From NCBI RefSeq assembly GCF_014649495.1, contig NZ_BMTD01000004.1:434001-498000 (forward strand): DNA of 64,000 nt, written 5' to 3'. The DNA is from Streptomyces filipinensis (GTDB taxonomy: Bacteria > Actinomycetota > Actinomycetes > Streptomycetales > Streptomycetaceae). A model generated the notes under the pieces. That model was not told the DNA's origin. It worked only from the letters and a program-made list of their open reading frames with translations, and ran no database searches. Each line of letters opens with the position of its first letter. Position 1 is the first letter of the stretch. Below are positions 20,503-28,880 of the stretch, in pieces. The translations under genes were made by a program, and so were the position numbers.

Positions 20503-22977
20503 GTGCAGGACAACGCGACAGAGGTGACCGCGGCCGGTATCGCCCGGCTCGCCGGAGTGGGCCGGGCCGCCGTGAGCAACTGGCGCCGACGGCACGCCGA
20601 CTTCCCCAAGCCGGTCGGCGGCACCGAGACCAGCCCGTCCTTCGCGCTCGCCGAGGTCGAGGCCTGGCTGCGCAAGCAGGGCAAACTCGCCGAGGTCCCG
20701 CTGCGCGAACGCGTCTGGCAGCAACTCGTCGGACACCCCGAGGGGCCCCTGACCGCCCTGGTGCACGCGGGGTGCGCGCTGCTGCTGATCCACGAGCGCC
20801 CCACCGTGTGGCTCGACGCGAGCGCCGGCTCCGACGCGCGCCTGGCCGCGATGCTGCCCGGCGCGCTCGAACAGGTACTGACGCCGCGTTTCGGTGGAGT
20901 ACCGGGCCGCGGGGTTCACACGAGCCGAGGCGCGGACGCGGCTCCGGCTGCGGCTGCGGCTGTGAACATGTCCGGCGACGTGGAGGGGGTGAACACCGCA
21001 CCGATCACCCAGAGTGTGAACCCGGATCCCGGGACGCGGGGTGTGAACGCGGACTCCCCCGCGCGCGCTGCGAACGCGGCTCTCACGCCACCCGATGTGA
21101 ACCCCGCAGCGCTGCAGCAGCCTGTGAACCTCCCGTCAGGTGTTCACGCCACCTCCGCCGTTCACGGCAGCCCCACCCCGGGCCCCGCCGCCCCGGACAC
21201 CACGGACACCACGGACACCACGGACACCATGAACACCGCGGGCGCCTCGGGTATCCCAGCCGCCCCGGGCACTCCAGGCCCCGCCGCCCCGGGCCCCGCC
21301 GCTCCGGACACCCCAGGTGCCGACACCCCTGTCCCCGCCGCCCCCCGCACCCCCGCCCTGCGCGTCCCCACCGGCCCGCAACTCCTCGCCTCCGCCCCGC
21401 TCCTGCGCGGCGCGGCAGAGCTGGCCGCCGAGCTGGGGGCACGGCAGGCCTTCGAGTTCCTGCTGGGCCGGCACCTGGACGCCAACCCCCGCCAGTACAC
21501 GCTCACCCCGGCCGACCTCGCCGGCCTCATGGCCGACCTCGCCGGTCCCGCCCGTACCGTGCTGGACCCGGCCTGCGGCACCGGCGCCCTGCTGCGCGCC
21601 GTCGACACCCGCCCCGGCCAGGAGCTGTACGCCCAGGACAGCGCTCCCGACCTGGCCGCGCTCACCGCGCTGCGGCTCGCGCTGCACTCCCGGGCCGCCG
21701 TGCGCGGCGCCGCCGGCGACACCCTGCGCGCCGACGCCCACCCGGAGCTGCGCGCCGACGCCGTGCTGTGCCATCCGCCGTTCAACGAGCGCAACTGGGG
21801 CCACGACGAACTCGCCTACGACGCCCGCTGGGAGTACGGCTTCCCGGCCCGCACCGAGTCCGAACTGGCCTGGGTGCAGCATGCGCTGGCCCGGCTGGCC
21901 GACGGCGGACTCGCCGTGCTGCTCATGCCGCCGGCCGTCGCCTCCCGCCGTTCCGGGCGCCGGATCCGCGCCGACCTGCTGCGCCGGGGTGCGCTCAGGG
22001 CGGTGATCGCGCTGCCGGTCGGGGCGGCACCGCCGTACAACATCCCGCTGCACGTATGGGTGCTGCGCCGGCCCGACCGGACACCCGCGGCGCCGGAGGT
22101 GCTGCTGGCGGACACGGGGAGGTTCGCCGGGGAGGGGCGCGGCGGACCGGACTGGGCCGAGGTGCGGGAAGCCGCCCTGGACGCCTGGCGTGCCTTCGAG
22201 CGCGCGGGGCGGCTGGAGGAGCGGCCGGGGCTCGCCCGGTCCGTGCCGGTCATCGAACTCCTCGACGACGACGTCGACCTCGCGCCCGCCCGGCATCTGC
22301 CGCCGGCCGCCGTGGCCGACGGCGCGGAGCAGCTCACGGCGGTGCGCGAGCGTCTCGGCGCGACCCTGCGCCTGACCGCCGACCTCACCCCGCCGCCCGC
22401 CGCGCCCGCGCCGGGCGCGCGCTGGCCGCTCACCACCGTCGGTGAACTCGCGCGCGGGGGTGCGCTGGTGATGCGCACCGGCGGAAACGGCGGCCACACG
22501 CGCGTGCCCGTGCTCACCGACCACGACGTCCTCGCCGGCGCCGCACCCTCCGGGGCGCTGCCCGAGAGCCAGGAGGAGGCCGTGCTCACCGAGCCGGGCG
22601 ACGTCGTCGTACCGGTGCTGGGTGGCGGCTCGGTGGCCCGTGTGATCGACGACGGCACGGCGGGCGCCGCCCTGGGGCGCAACCTGGTGCTCCTGCGCCC
22701 CGATCACGCGGCGCTCGACCCGTGGTTCCTCGCCGGATTCCTGCGCGGTACCGCGAACAACCGGCAGGCCAGCAGCTACGCGTCCACCGCGACCCGGCTG
22801 GACGTGCGCCGCCTGCAGCTGCCCCGGCTCCCCCTGGACGAACAACGGCGCTACGGCGCGCGCTTCCGCGCGCTCGACGAGTTCGAGCGGGCGCTGCGCC
22901 GTGCGAGCCGGCTCGGGGAGCAGCTCGTGCGCGGGATGTACGACGGCCTCACCGACGGTACGGTGGCGCCCGGCTGA
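20503..22977 (+). CDS. HTH / HsdM-like / HsdS-like fusion protein (DNA methylase fold)
   Basis: This 824-residue protein has an N-terminal helix-turn-helix (AAGIARLAGVGRAAVSNWRRR, residues 9-29). A Pro/Ala-rich linker with VN repeats covers about 135-285. A type I N6-adenine methylase domain with SAM motif LDPACGTGALLRAV begins near 350. The C-terminal third (from WPLTTVGELARGG) resembles an HsdS target-recognition domain. The catalytic motif reads CHPPFN, with His in place of the usual Asn/Asp of NPPF, so methylation activity is doubtful. GTG at 20503 lies eight bases after GAGGGGAG. No restriction subunit is nearby. It may be a DNA-binding regulator built from a methylase. Confidence 0.8.
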   Translation: MQDNATEVTAAGIARLAGVGRAAVSNWRRRHADFPKPVGGTETSPSFALAEVEAWLRKQGKLAEVPLRERVWQQLVGHPEGPLTALVHAGCALLLIHERPTVWLDASAGSDARLAAMLPGALEQVLTPRFGGVPGRGVHTSRGADAAPAAAAAVNMSGDVEGVNTAPITQSVNPDPGTRGVNADSPARAANAALTPPDVNPAALQQPVNLPSGVHATSAVHGSPTPGPAAPDTTDTTDTTDTMNTAGASGIPAAPGTPGPAAPGPAAPDTPGADTPVPAAPRTPALRVPTGPQLLASAPLLRGAAELAAELGARQAFEFLLGRHLDANPRQYTLTPADLAGLMADLAGPARTVLDPACGTGALLRAVDTRPGQELYAQDSAPDLAALTALRLALHSRAAVRGAAGDTLRADAHPELRADAVLCHPPFNERNWGHDELAYDARWEYGFPARTESELAWVQHALARLADGGLAVLLMPPAVASRRSGRRIRADLLRRGALRAVIALPVGAAPPYNIPLHVWVLRRPDRTPAAPEVLLADTGRFAGEGRGGPDWAEVREAALDAWRAFERAGRLEERPGLARSVPVIELLDDDVDLAPARHLPPAAVADGAEQLTAVRERLGATLRLTADLTPPPAAPAPGARWPLTTVGELARGGALVMRTGGNGGHTRVPVLTDHDVLAGAAPSGALPESQEEAVLTEPGDVVVPVLGGGSVARVIDDGTAGAALGRNLVLLRPDHAALDPWFLAGFLRGTANNRQASSYASTATRLDVRRLQLPRLPLDEQRRYGARFRALDEFERALRRASRLGEQLVRGMYDGLTDGTVAPG
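20914..21165. repeat. Intragenic array of GTGAAC/GTTCAC motifs, 27-bp period
   Basis: GTGAAC occurs at 20962, 20989, 21016, 21043, 21097 and 21124, with GCGAAC at 21070: seven units at exactly 27-bp steps. The inverse GTTCAC occurs at 20914, 21142 and 21160. All are in frame, giving Val-Asn or Val-His. The base before GTGAAC is a wobble T in six of seven units, and the flanking Val codons are all GTT, both rare in this genome. The sequence between motifs is not conserved. Confidence 0.85.
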
Positions 22978-23002
22978 CCGCCGGGCGGCGGCCGGCCACG
23001 CG

Positions 23003-23044
23003 TGGGGGAGGACAACGGTTCGCGTGAGGGAGGACAACGGTTCG
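23003..23044 (+). promoter_or_regulatory. Two 20-bp direct repeats, 22 bp apart
   Basis: TGGGGGAGGACAACGGTTCG (23003-23022) and TGAGGGAGGACAACGGTTCG (23025-23044) differ at one base. They lie between the HsdM-like gene and the membrane protein/kinase operon, about 130 bp upstream of its start. A 22-bp phase places both on the same face of the helix, as for a tandem activator site. Confidence 0.55.
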
Positions 23045-23170
23045 GTACAACCGGGACGCTTGTCCGTGCCGGGTCATATGCTCGAAGCGACAATCGCACG
23101 ACCGGCGTCCTCCGCCCGACGGGGTGCGCCGGGCGGACACGTGCGCCCACATCAGGCATCAGGAGCAGTC

Positions 23171-23815
23171 ATGCAAGGCCTCGGCTACGGACAGCCGGTG
23201 AAGCCGCCGCACACCGCGTGGCTGGTCCTGTTGCGTGTGCTGTTCGTGGCGATCGGGTTTCTCAGCATCGGCCTGCTGGCCTGGGTGATGCTGCTGCGGC
23301 TGGCGATCGTCACGCGGCGGTCACCGGACTGGGTCCTGTTCGCCGCCGCGCTGGTCGCCGACATCCTCAGCCTGGTGCTCGTGGGCACCGAACCCGGCGA
23401 CGAGATCCACACCCCGGCCGGCTACTTCGGCCTGTTCCTGCTGCTCTTCACGCTCGTGGCAGGCACCGCGTACTACCTCGCCGCGGACATCCGCCACTTC
23501 GTGCGGCGCGGGCAGGCCTACGCGGCGCAGCGGCCGGCGCAGGCGGGGTACGGCTACCCGGGTCCCGCGAACCCGTACCGGCCGGCGACCGCCCCGGCCA
23601 TGCCGATCGGCCGGGCGGGCCACGACACGCCCTTTCCCGCGGCCCCGCCCGCCCCGCGGCACACGCCGCCCCCGGTGCCGCACACGCCCGTGCCCCAGCC
23701 GCCGCAGCGCCCGGCGCCCAGCCACATCGAGCAGGTGCGTGCCGAACTGGACGAGCTGAGCGACTACCTGCGCCGGCATGACGGCCGGAGCGACAGCCAC
23801 GAGGGCGGAAGGTGA
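23171..23815 (+). CDS. Integral membrane protein with proline-rich tail
   Basis: The 214-residue protein has three hydrophobic segments (about residues 17-43, 53-75 and 85-110). A cytoplasmic Pro/Ala-rich stretch follows (about 125-190), with a short acidic helix at the end. ATG at 23171 is preceded by AGGAG. Its stop overlaps the GTG of the kinase gene (GTGA), so the two form an operon. It may localise or inform the soluble kinase, which has no membrane segment of its own. Confidence 0.75.
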   Translation: MQGLGYGQPVKPPHTAWLVLLRVLFVAIGFLSIGLLAWVMLLRLAIVTRRSPDWVLFAAALVADILSLVLVGTEPGDEIHTPAGYFGLFLLLFTLVAGTAYYLAADIRHFVRRGQAYAAQRPAQAGYGYPGPANPYRPATAPAMPIGRAGHDTPFPAAPPAPRHTPPPVPHTPVPQPPQRPAPSHIEQVRAELDELSDYLRRHDGRSDSHEGGR

Positions 23816-25344
23816 GCGTGGCGACAGGACGAGTCGTCGCCGGCCGGTACGAACTGTCCACGCTCATCGGACAGGGCGGCATGGGCCAGGTGTGGACGGC
23901 GTACGACCGGCGGCTCGACCGGCGCGTGGCGGTGAAGCTGCTGCGCCCCGACAAGGTTGCGGGCCAGGAGGCGGACGAGCTGCGCCGCCGGTTCCTGCGG
24001 GAGTGCCGGGTGACGGCGCAGGTGGACCACCCGGGTCTGGTGACCGTGCACGACGCGGGCAGCGAGGGCGAGGAGCTGTTCCTCGTCATGCAGTACGTCG
24101 ACGGCGCCGACCTGTCCGACCATCTCGCCGAGCACGACCCCTACCCGTGGCCGTGGGCGGTCGCGGTGGCCGCGCAACTGTGCGCCGTACTGAGTGCCGT
24201 GCACGCCGTGCCGATCGTGCACCGCGACCTCAAGCCGCGCAATGTGATGGTGAAGCAGGACGGCACGGTCACCGTGCTCGACCTGGGCGTGGCCTCCGTG
24301 ATGGACACCGACACCACCCGTCTCACCCACACCGGCTCCCCGATCGGCTCGCCCGCCTACATGGCGCCGGAGCAGGCGATGGGCGGCGCGGTCGGCCCGT
24401 ACACCGACCTGTACGCGCTCGGTGTGCTGATGCACGAACTGCTCAGCGGGGACGTGCCGTTCTCGGGTTCCACGGCGCTCGGTGTGCTGCACCGGCACCT
24501 GTACGAGCCGCCGCTGCCGGTACGCCGGATCCGCCCCGAGGTCCCCGAGGCGCTGGAGGCGCTCGTCCTGCGGCTGCTCGCCAAGGACCCGCAGCACCGG
24601 CCGGGCTCCGCCCAGGAGGTGTACGAGGACCTGGCGCTGCTCCTGCCCGCCCGCGGGACGCCCACCGGTGCGCCTTTGGACCCGACGCGCCCCTTCCTGC
24701 GTCCGCACGCCCCCTGGCCGGACCGTGCGCGGACGCCCGCGCCCCGGCCCGCCCCGGTCGCGGCGCCGCCGGCGGCCGAGAAGCCCGATGTCGCCGCCGC
24801 CGTCGACGAGGTCAAGCGCCTGCTGGGGGAGGGGCGCATCACCCAGGCCGTGGACATCCTGGGCGCGATCCTGCCCGCCGCCGCGGAGCAGCACGGGGAG
24901 CACTCCCCGGTGGTGCGCACGCTGCGCAAGCAGTACGCGGCGACCCTCATGGACGACGGCCAGTACCGGCGCGCGCTGCCCGAACTGCGCCGGCTCGCCG
25001 ACGAACGGGCCACCGAGGCCGGCCAGGCCGACCCGCAGTCGCTGCGCTACCGCTACGAGGCCGCGCAGTGCCTGGAGCAGCTGGGCGAACCGGCGGCGGC
25101 GCTCACGGAGTACCGCGCGCTGCTGCCGTACTACGAGAACCAGTACGTCTCCGGCGACCCGCACCTCGCCCACGAGGTGCGCCGGCGCATCGGCCATCTG
25201 CTGCTCGCCCTCGGCGACCGGCCGTCCGCCCACGACACCCTCGCCCGGCTGCTGATGGACGTGGAGCGGCTGCACGGCCCCGGTCACCCGATGGCCATGG
25301 AGATCCGGCGCACCCTGCAGTGGCTGGGACAGGTGCGCGGTTAG
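23812..25344 (+). CDS. Serine/threonine protein kinase with TPR-like C-terminus
   Basis: The 510-residue protein has a Hanks-type kinase domain at about 8-270: glycine loop IGQGGMGQV, VAVKLL lysine, catalytic loop HRDLKPRNV and activation segment GSPAYMAPEQ. The metal-binding triplet reads DLG (VLDLGVAS) rather than DFG. The C-terminal half (about 315-505) is helical with TPR-like repeats of the AQVRR/AGEYRRALP type. No transmembrane helix or PASTA domain is present. It overlaps the upstream membrane-protein gene by four bases, suggesting a joint signalling unit. Confidence 0.92.
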   Translation: MSVATGRVVAGRYELSTLIGQGGMGQVWTAYDRRLDRRVAVKLLRPDKVAGQEADELRRRFLRECRVTAQVDHPGLVTVHDAGSEGEELFLVMQYVDGADLSDHLAEHDPYPWPWAVAVAAQLCAVLSAVHAVPIVHRDLKPRNVMVKQDGTVTVLDLGVASVMDTDTTRLTHTGSPIGSPAYMAPEQAMGGAVGPYTDLYALGVLMHELLSGDVPFSGSTALGVLHRHLYEPPLPVRRIRPEVPEALEALVLRLLAKDPQHRPGSAQEVYEDLALLLPARGTPTGAPLDPTRPFLRPHAPWPDRARTPAPRPAPVAAPPAAEKPDVAAAVDEVKRLLGEGRITQAVDILGAILPAAAEQHGEHSPVVRTLRKQYAATLMDDGQYRRALPELRRLADERATEAGQADPQSLRYRYEAAQCLEQLGEPAAALTEYRALLPYYENQYVSGDPHLAHEVRRRIGHLLLALGDRPSAHDTLARLLMDVERLHGPGHPMAMEIRRTLQWLGQVRG

Positions 25345-25511
25345 CGCACCGCGGTCGCGGTGTGGCCGGCTGAGCCGACACGGTGGCGCGACGGTGCCCG
25401 AAGCGCGTGCGAATCGTTGGTCGAATGGGTTGGCCCGGGCCCGCCCACTGCCTACCATCGATCACCGCAAGACTTTGTGCACCGTCGCACAATCTCCCCT
25501 TGGAGGTTCCC

Positions 25512-26162
25512 TTGCACCGCCGCCGCACCGCGCTCGTCCTCACCGCCGCGATCGCCGCCGCGGCACCCTTGTTGACCGCCTGCGGAAACGACGCGCATCC
25601 GGGCGCCGCGGCCGTCGTCGGCGGCCGGCGGATCACCGTCGCCCAGCTGGAGGACCGGGTCGACGAGGTCCGCAGGGCCCAGCGGGCCGCGGTGCCGGAC
25701 GAGACCCAGTACCAGCAGGTCCTCGCCTCCACCAGCAGCCTCACCCGGGACACCCTGCACAACATGGTGCTCGACCGGGTGCTGCACCGCGCCGCGCAGG
25801 ACGAGGGCATCACGGTGACCCGCAAGGAGGTCCAGCGGATGCGCGGCGGTCTGGAGCAGCAGGCCGGCGGTGCCAAGGGGCTGCAGGCCGCCTGGCTGCA
25901 GAAGTACGGCATCGCGCCCGCTCACCTCGACGAGAACCTGCGCCTGCAGCTGGAGGCGCAGAAGCTGGCCAAGAAGCTCGGCACCGACACCAGCCGGCCC
26001 GACTTCTGGAAGGCCCTGGCCAAGGCCTCCCAGGAGCTCCGTATCGACCTCAATCCGCGCTACGGCTCCTGGGACGTGCAGAAGAGCAGCCGCGTGGACG
26101 CCAGGACCCCGTGGGTGCGGGAGGTCACCACGGCGGACGGCGGACAGCCGGTGACGGCCTAG
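25512..26162 (+). CDS. SurA N-terminal-like lipoprotein (putative chaperone)
   Basis: The 216-residue protein has a signal with lipobox LLTACGN (Cys near residue 21). A helical domain resembling the SurA/PrsA N-terminal chaperone domain follows, with VVGGRRITVAQLEDRVDEVR and later LDRVLHRAAQDEGITVT. No PPIase (rotamase) domain is present. TTG at 25512 is chosen because GGAGG lies five bases upstream. It probably assists folding of exported proteins outside the membrane. Confidence 0.82.
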   Translation: MHRRRTALVLTAAIAAAAPLLTACGNDAHPGAAAVVGGRRITVAQLEDRVDEVRRAQRAAVPDETQYQQVLASTSSLTRDTLHNMVLDRVLHRAAQDEGITVTRKEVQRMRGGLEQQAGGAKGLQAAWLQKYGIAPAHLDENLRLQLEAQKLAKKLGTDTSRPDFWKALAKASQELRIDLNPRYGSWDVQKSSRVDARTPWVREVTTADGGQPVTA

Positions 26163-26277
26163 CGCGGCCGGGCCGGGCGCCTCGGATCGAGCACGCGTCG
26201 GTCATACGATCACACGATCGTCCCGGCCCTGTGGGTAACCGAATCCGCTCCCTCCCGCCGTGGGTTACGTTCGGACC

Positions 26278-27339
26278 GTGAACGCATCCAGCTCCGACCC
26301 CGCCGCCACGACCGACCCCGGTCGCATCGTCCTGCTCACCACCAGCCACCGCGTCGCCCCCGGCCTGCTGTCCTGGCCCGCCTGGCAGGTCCTGCGCTCC
26401 GCCGACGCCGTGCTGTGCGCGGACGGAGCGCATCCGCAGCTGCCGTATCTGCGCGAGGCCGGGACCGCGGTGGAGGAGACCTCCCCCACCGCGCAGGAGC
26501 TGGTCGACGCCTGCGCCGGCGGACGGACGGTGGTGGTCGTGGCCACCGGTGAGGGAGAGCCCGCGCTCACCGACGGCCTGGCCCGGCTGGCCGGCTCCGG
26601 CCGCGTGTCCATGCCGGATCTGGAGCTGCTGCCGGCCTCCTACGACCTGCCCGGCGCCCGCCTGCTGGACCTGGTGCAGGTGATGGACCGCATCCGCGCC
26701 GAATGCCCCTGGTCCTCCCGGCAGACCCACCAGGGCCTCGCCAAGTACGGCATCGAGGAGGCGTACGAGCTGGTCGAGGCGATCGAGGCCGGCGACCGGG
26801 AGGAGCTGCGCGAGGAACTGGGCGACGTCCTGCTGCAGGTCGTCTTCCACGCCCGGATCGCCGAGGAGCACCCGGACGCGCCGTTCTCCGTCGACGACGT
26901 GGCCGGCGGTATCGTCGCCAAGCTCGTCCACCGCCACCCGCATGTATTCGGCGACGAGAAGGCCGAGACGCCGGAGGACGTCAAGCAGCACTGGCTGCGC
27001 ACCAAGGCCGAGGAGAAGCGGCGCACCTCCGTCACCGAGGGCGTCCCGCTCGGCCAGCCCGGACTGGCCCTCGCCGCCAAGCTCGCCTCCCGCGCCCGCA
27101 CGGCGGACCTGGACGTCCCCCTGCCCCAGGGGGAGGGGATCGGCTACGAGCTGCTCGCCCTGGCGGCCCGTGCCGAGGCGGACGGTGTGGACCCGGAGGC
27201 GGCCCTGCGGGCGGCGGCCCGGGCCTACCGGGACGCGATCCGGGCGGCGGAGGGCGTCGGTCCCGAGGCGATACGCGCGGGCCGCGGCGACCACCGGGAC
27301 GCGGAGGCCCACCCGAGTCCGGATACGGTCGGGGAGTGA
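26278..27339 (+). CDS. mazG: Nucleoside triphosphate pyrophosphohydrolase MazG
   Basis: The 353-residue protein has an N-terminal half resembling a degenerate tetrapyrrole-methylase domain. The MazG domain starts at about 130 with LLDLVQVMDRIRAECPWSSRQTHQ and has EEAYELVEAI and EELGDVLLQVVFHA, the acidic metal-binding motif (E-x2-E then E-x2-D). A second, partial MazG repeat ends the protein. It hydrolyses (d)NTPs to monophosphates and may lower ppGpp or mutagenic nucleotides. GTG at 26278 follows no strong ribosome-binding site. It overlaps the P450 gene by four bases. Confidence 0.93.
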   Translation: MNASSSDPAATTDPGRIVLLTTSHRVAPGLLSWPAWQVLRSADAVLCADGAHPQLPYLREAGTAVEETSPTAQELVDACAGGRTVVVVATGEGEPALTDGLARLAGSGRVSMPDLELLPASYDLPGARLLDLVQVMDRIRAECPWSSRQTHQGLAKYGIEEAYELVEAIEAGDREELREELGDVLLQVVFHARIAEEHPDAPFSVDDVAGGIVAKLVHRHPHVFGDEKAETPEDVKQHWLRTKAEEKRRTSVTEGVPLGQPGLALAAKLASRARTADLDVPLPQGEGIGYELLALAARAEADGVDPEAALRAAARAYRDAIRAAEGVGPEAIRAGRGDHRDAEAHPSPDTVGE

Positions 27340-28730
27340 CCGACCAGCACCACCCCCAGGCGGCCCCCGACCCCACCCCGGACTCCGTCCCCGGCCCGAC
27401 CCCGGACCCCGCCCCGGACTCCGCCCCCGGCCCGACCCCGGACCCCGTCCCGGACCCCGCCCCCGGCCCCGCACCCGCCCTGTTCACCTGGGAGTTCGCC
27501 ACCGACCCCTACCCGGCCTACGCCTGGCTGCGCGAGCACGCGCCGGTGCACCAGACGCGGTTGCCCAGCGGGGTGGAGGCCTGGCTGGTCACCCGGTACG
27601 CCGATGCCCGGCAGGCCCTGGCCGACCAGCGGCTGAGCAAGAACCCGGCGCATCACGACGAGCCCGCGCACGCCAAGGGCAAGACCGGCATCCCCGGCGA
27701 GCGCAAGGCCGAGCTGATGACCCATCTGCTGAACATCGACCCGCCGGACCACACCCGGCTGCGCCGGCTGGTCAGCAAGGCGTTCACGCCCCGGCGGGTC
27801 GCCGAGTTCGCGCCCCGGGTGCAGGAGCTGACCGACCACCTCATCGACCGGTTCGCCACGAAGGGCTCCGCCGACCTCATCCACGAGTTCGCGTTCCCGC
27901 TGCCCATCTACGCCATCTGCGACCTGCTCGGCGTCCCGCGCGAGGACCAGGACGACTTCCGGGACTGGGCGGGCATGATGATCCGGCACGGCGGCGGGCC
28001 GCGCGGCGGGGTCGCCCGGTCCGTCAAGAAGATGCGCGGCTACCTCGCCGAGCTGATCCACAAGAAGCGCGAGGCACTGCCCGCCGAGCCCGCGCCCGGC
28101 GAGGACCTCATCTCCGGCCTCATCCGCGCCTCCGACCACGGCGAGCACCTCACCGAGAACGAGGCCGCGGCGATGGCGTTCATCCTGCTGTTCGCCGGCT
28201 TCGAGACGACCGTCAACCTCATCGGCAACGGCACCTACGCGCTGCTCACCCACCCCGAGCAGCGGGCGCGGCTCCAGGACGCCCTGGCCGAGGGGGAGAG
28301 GGAACTGCTGGAGACCGGGGTGGAGGAACTGCTGCGCTACGACGGCCCGGTGGAGCTGGCCACCTGGCGGTTCGCCACCGAGCCGCTCACCCTCGGCGGA
28401 CAGGACATCGCGCCCGGAGACCCGGTGCTCGTGGTGCTCGCGGCGGCCGACCGGGACCCGGAACGGTTCGCCGACCCGGACGTGCTGGACCTCGCCCGCC
28501 GCGACAACCAGCACCTCGGCTACGGCCACGGCATCCACTACTGCCTCGGCGCCCCGCTCGCCCGGCTGGAGGGTCAGGCCGCGCTCGCCACGCTCCTCAC
28601 CCGGCTGCCCGACCTGCGGCTCGCGGCCGATCCGGCCGACCTGCGCTGGCGCGGCGGGCTCATCATGCGGGGCCTGCGCACACTGCCCGTGGAGTTCACC
28701 CCGGAGGCCGGCGAAGCCGTGGAACGGTGA
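27336..28730 (+). CDS. Cytochrome P450, CYP107U type
   Basis: This 464-residue P450 has a canonical I-helix FAGFETTVN, ExxR (EELLRYDGP) and haem ligand loop LGYGHGIHYCLGAPLAR. Residues 10-45 are a tandem Pro/Asp/Thr repeat of the PTPDP/APDSAPG kind, absent from typical P450s. By position between mazG and the rpf genes it matches S. coelicolor CYP107U1 (SCO3099), to my memory linked to sporulation. The GTGA overlap with mazG indicates co-translation. No ferredoxin gene is adjacent. Confidence 0.9.
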   Translation: MTDQHHPQAAPDPTPDSVPGPTPDPAPDSAPGPTPDPVPDPAPGPAPALFTWEFATDPYPAYAWLREHAPVHQTRLPSGVEAWLVTRYADARQALADQRLSKNPAHHDEPAHAKGKTGIPGERKAELMTHLLNIDPPDHTRLRRLVSKAFTPRRVAEFAPRVQELTDHLIDRFATKGSADLIHEFAFPLPIYAICDLLGVPREDQDDFRDWAGMMIRHGGGPRGGVARSVKKMRGYLAELIHKKREALPAEPAPGEDLISGLIRASDHGEHLTENEAAAMAFILLFAGFETTVNLIGNGTYALLTHPEQRARLQDALAEGERELLETGVEELLRYDGPVELATWRFATEPLTLGGQDIAPGDPVLVVLAAADRDPERFADPDVLDLARRDNQHLGYGHGIHYCLGAPLARLEGQAALATLLTRLPDLRLAADPADLRWRGGLIMRGLRTLPVEFTPEAGEAVER

Positions 28731-28780
28731 ACATGAAGGGCGTTCAACTTTGTGATCTTCACGTGATCTGCGCGGCATTA

Positions 28781-28793
28781 ACTTGTGACAAGT
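28781..28793. promoter_or_regulatory. Palindrome ACTTGTGACAAGT upstream of rpfC
   Basis: The 13-bp perfect palindrome lies 88 bp before the rpfC-like start in an unusually AT-rich stretch (28735-28800). This stretch also contains TGTGATCTTCACGTGATC. Both resemble operator half-sites of the TGTGA type, as used by Crp-like proteins. Confidence 0.4.
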
Positions 28794-28880
28794 GATCGTC
28801 TGCCGATACGTTCACCCATCAGTGTGGCGCCGGGCTTCAGCGCGCCGCGCCGGCCCTGCTGTCGCACGAAAGGCTTCCGC

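Noticed and set aside
20962..21129. GTGAAC array as parS centromere sites
   Set aside because: Streptomyces parS is GTTTCACGTGAAAC; the array has single GTGAAC units, not the full inverted pair.
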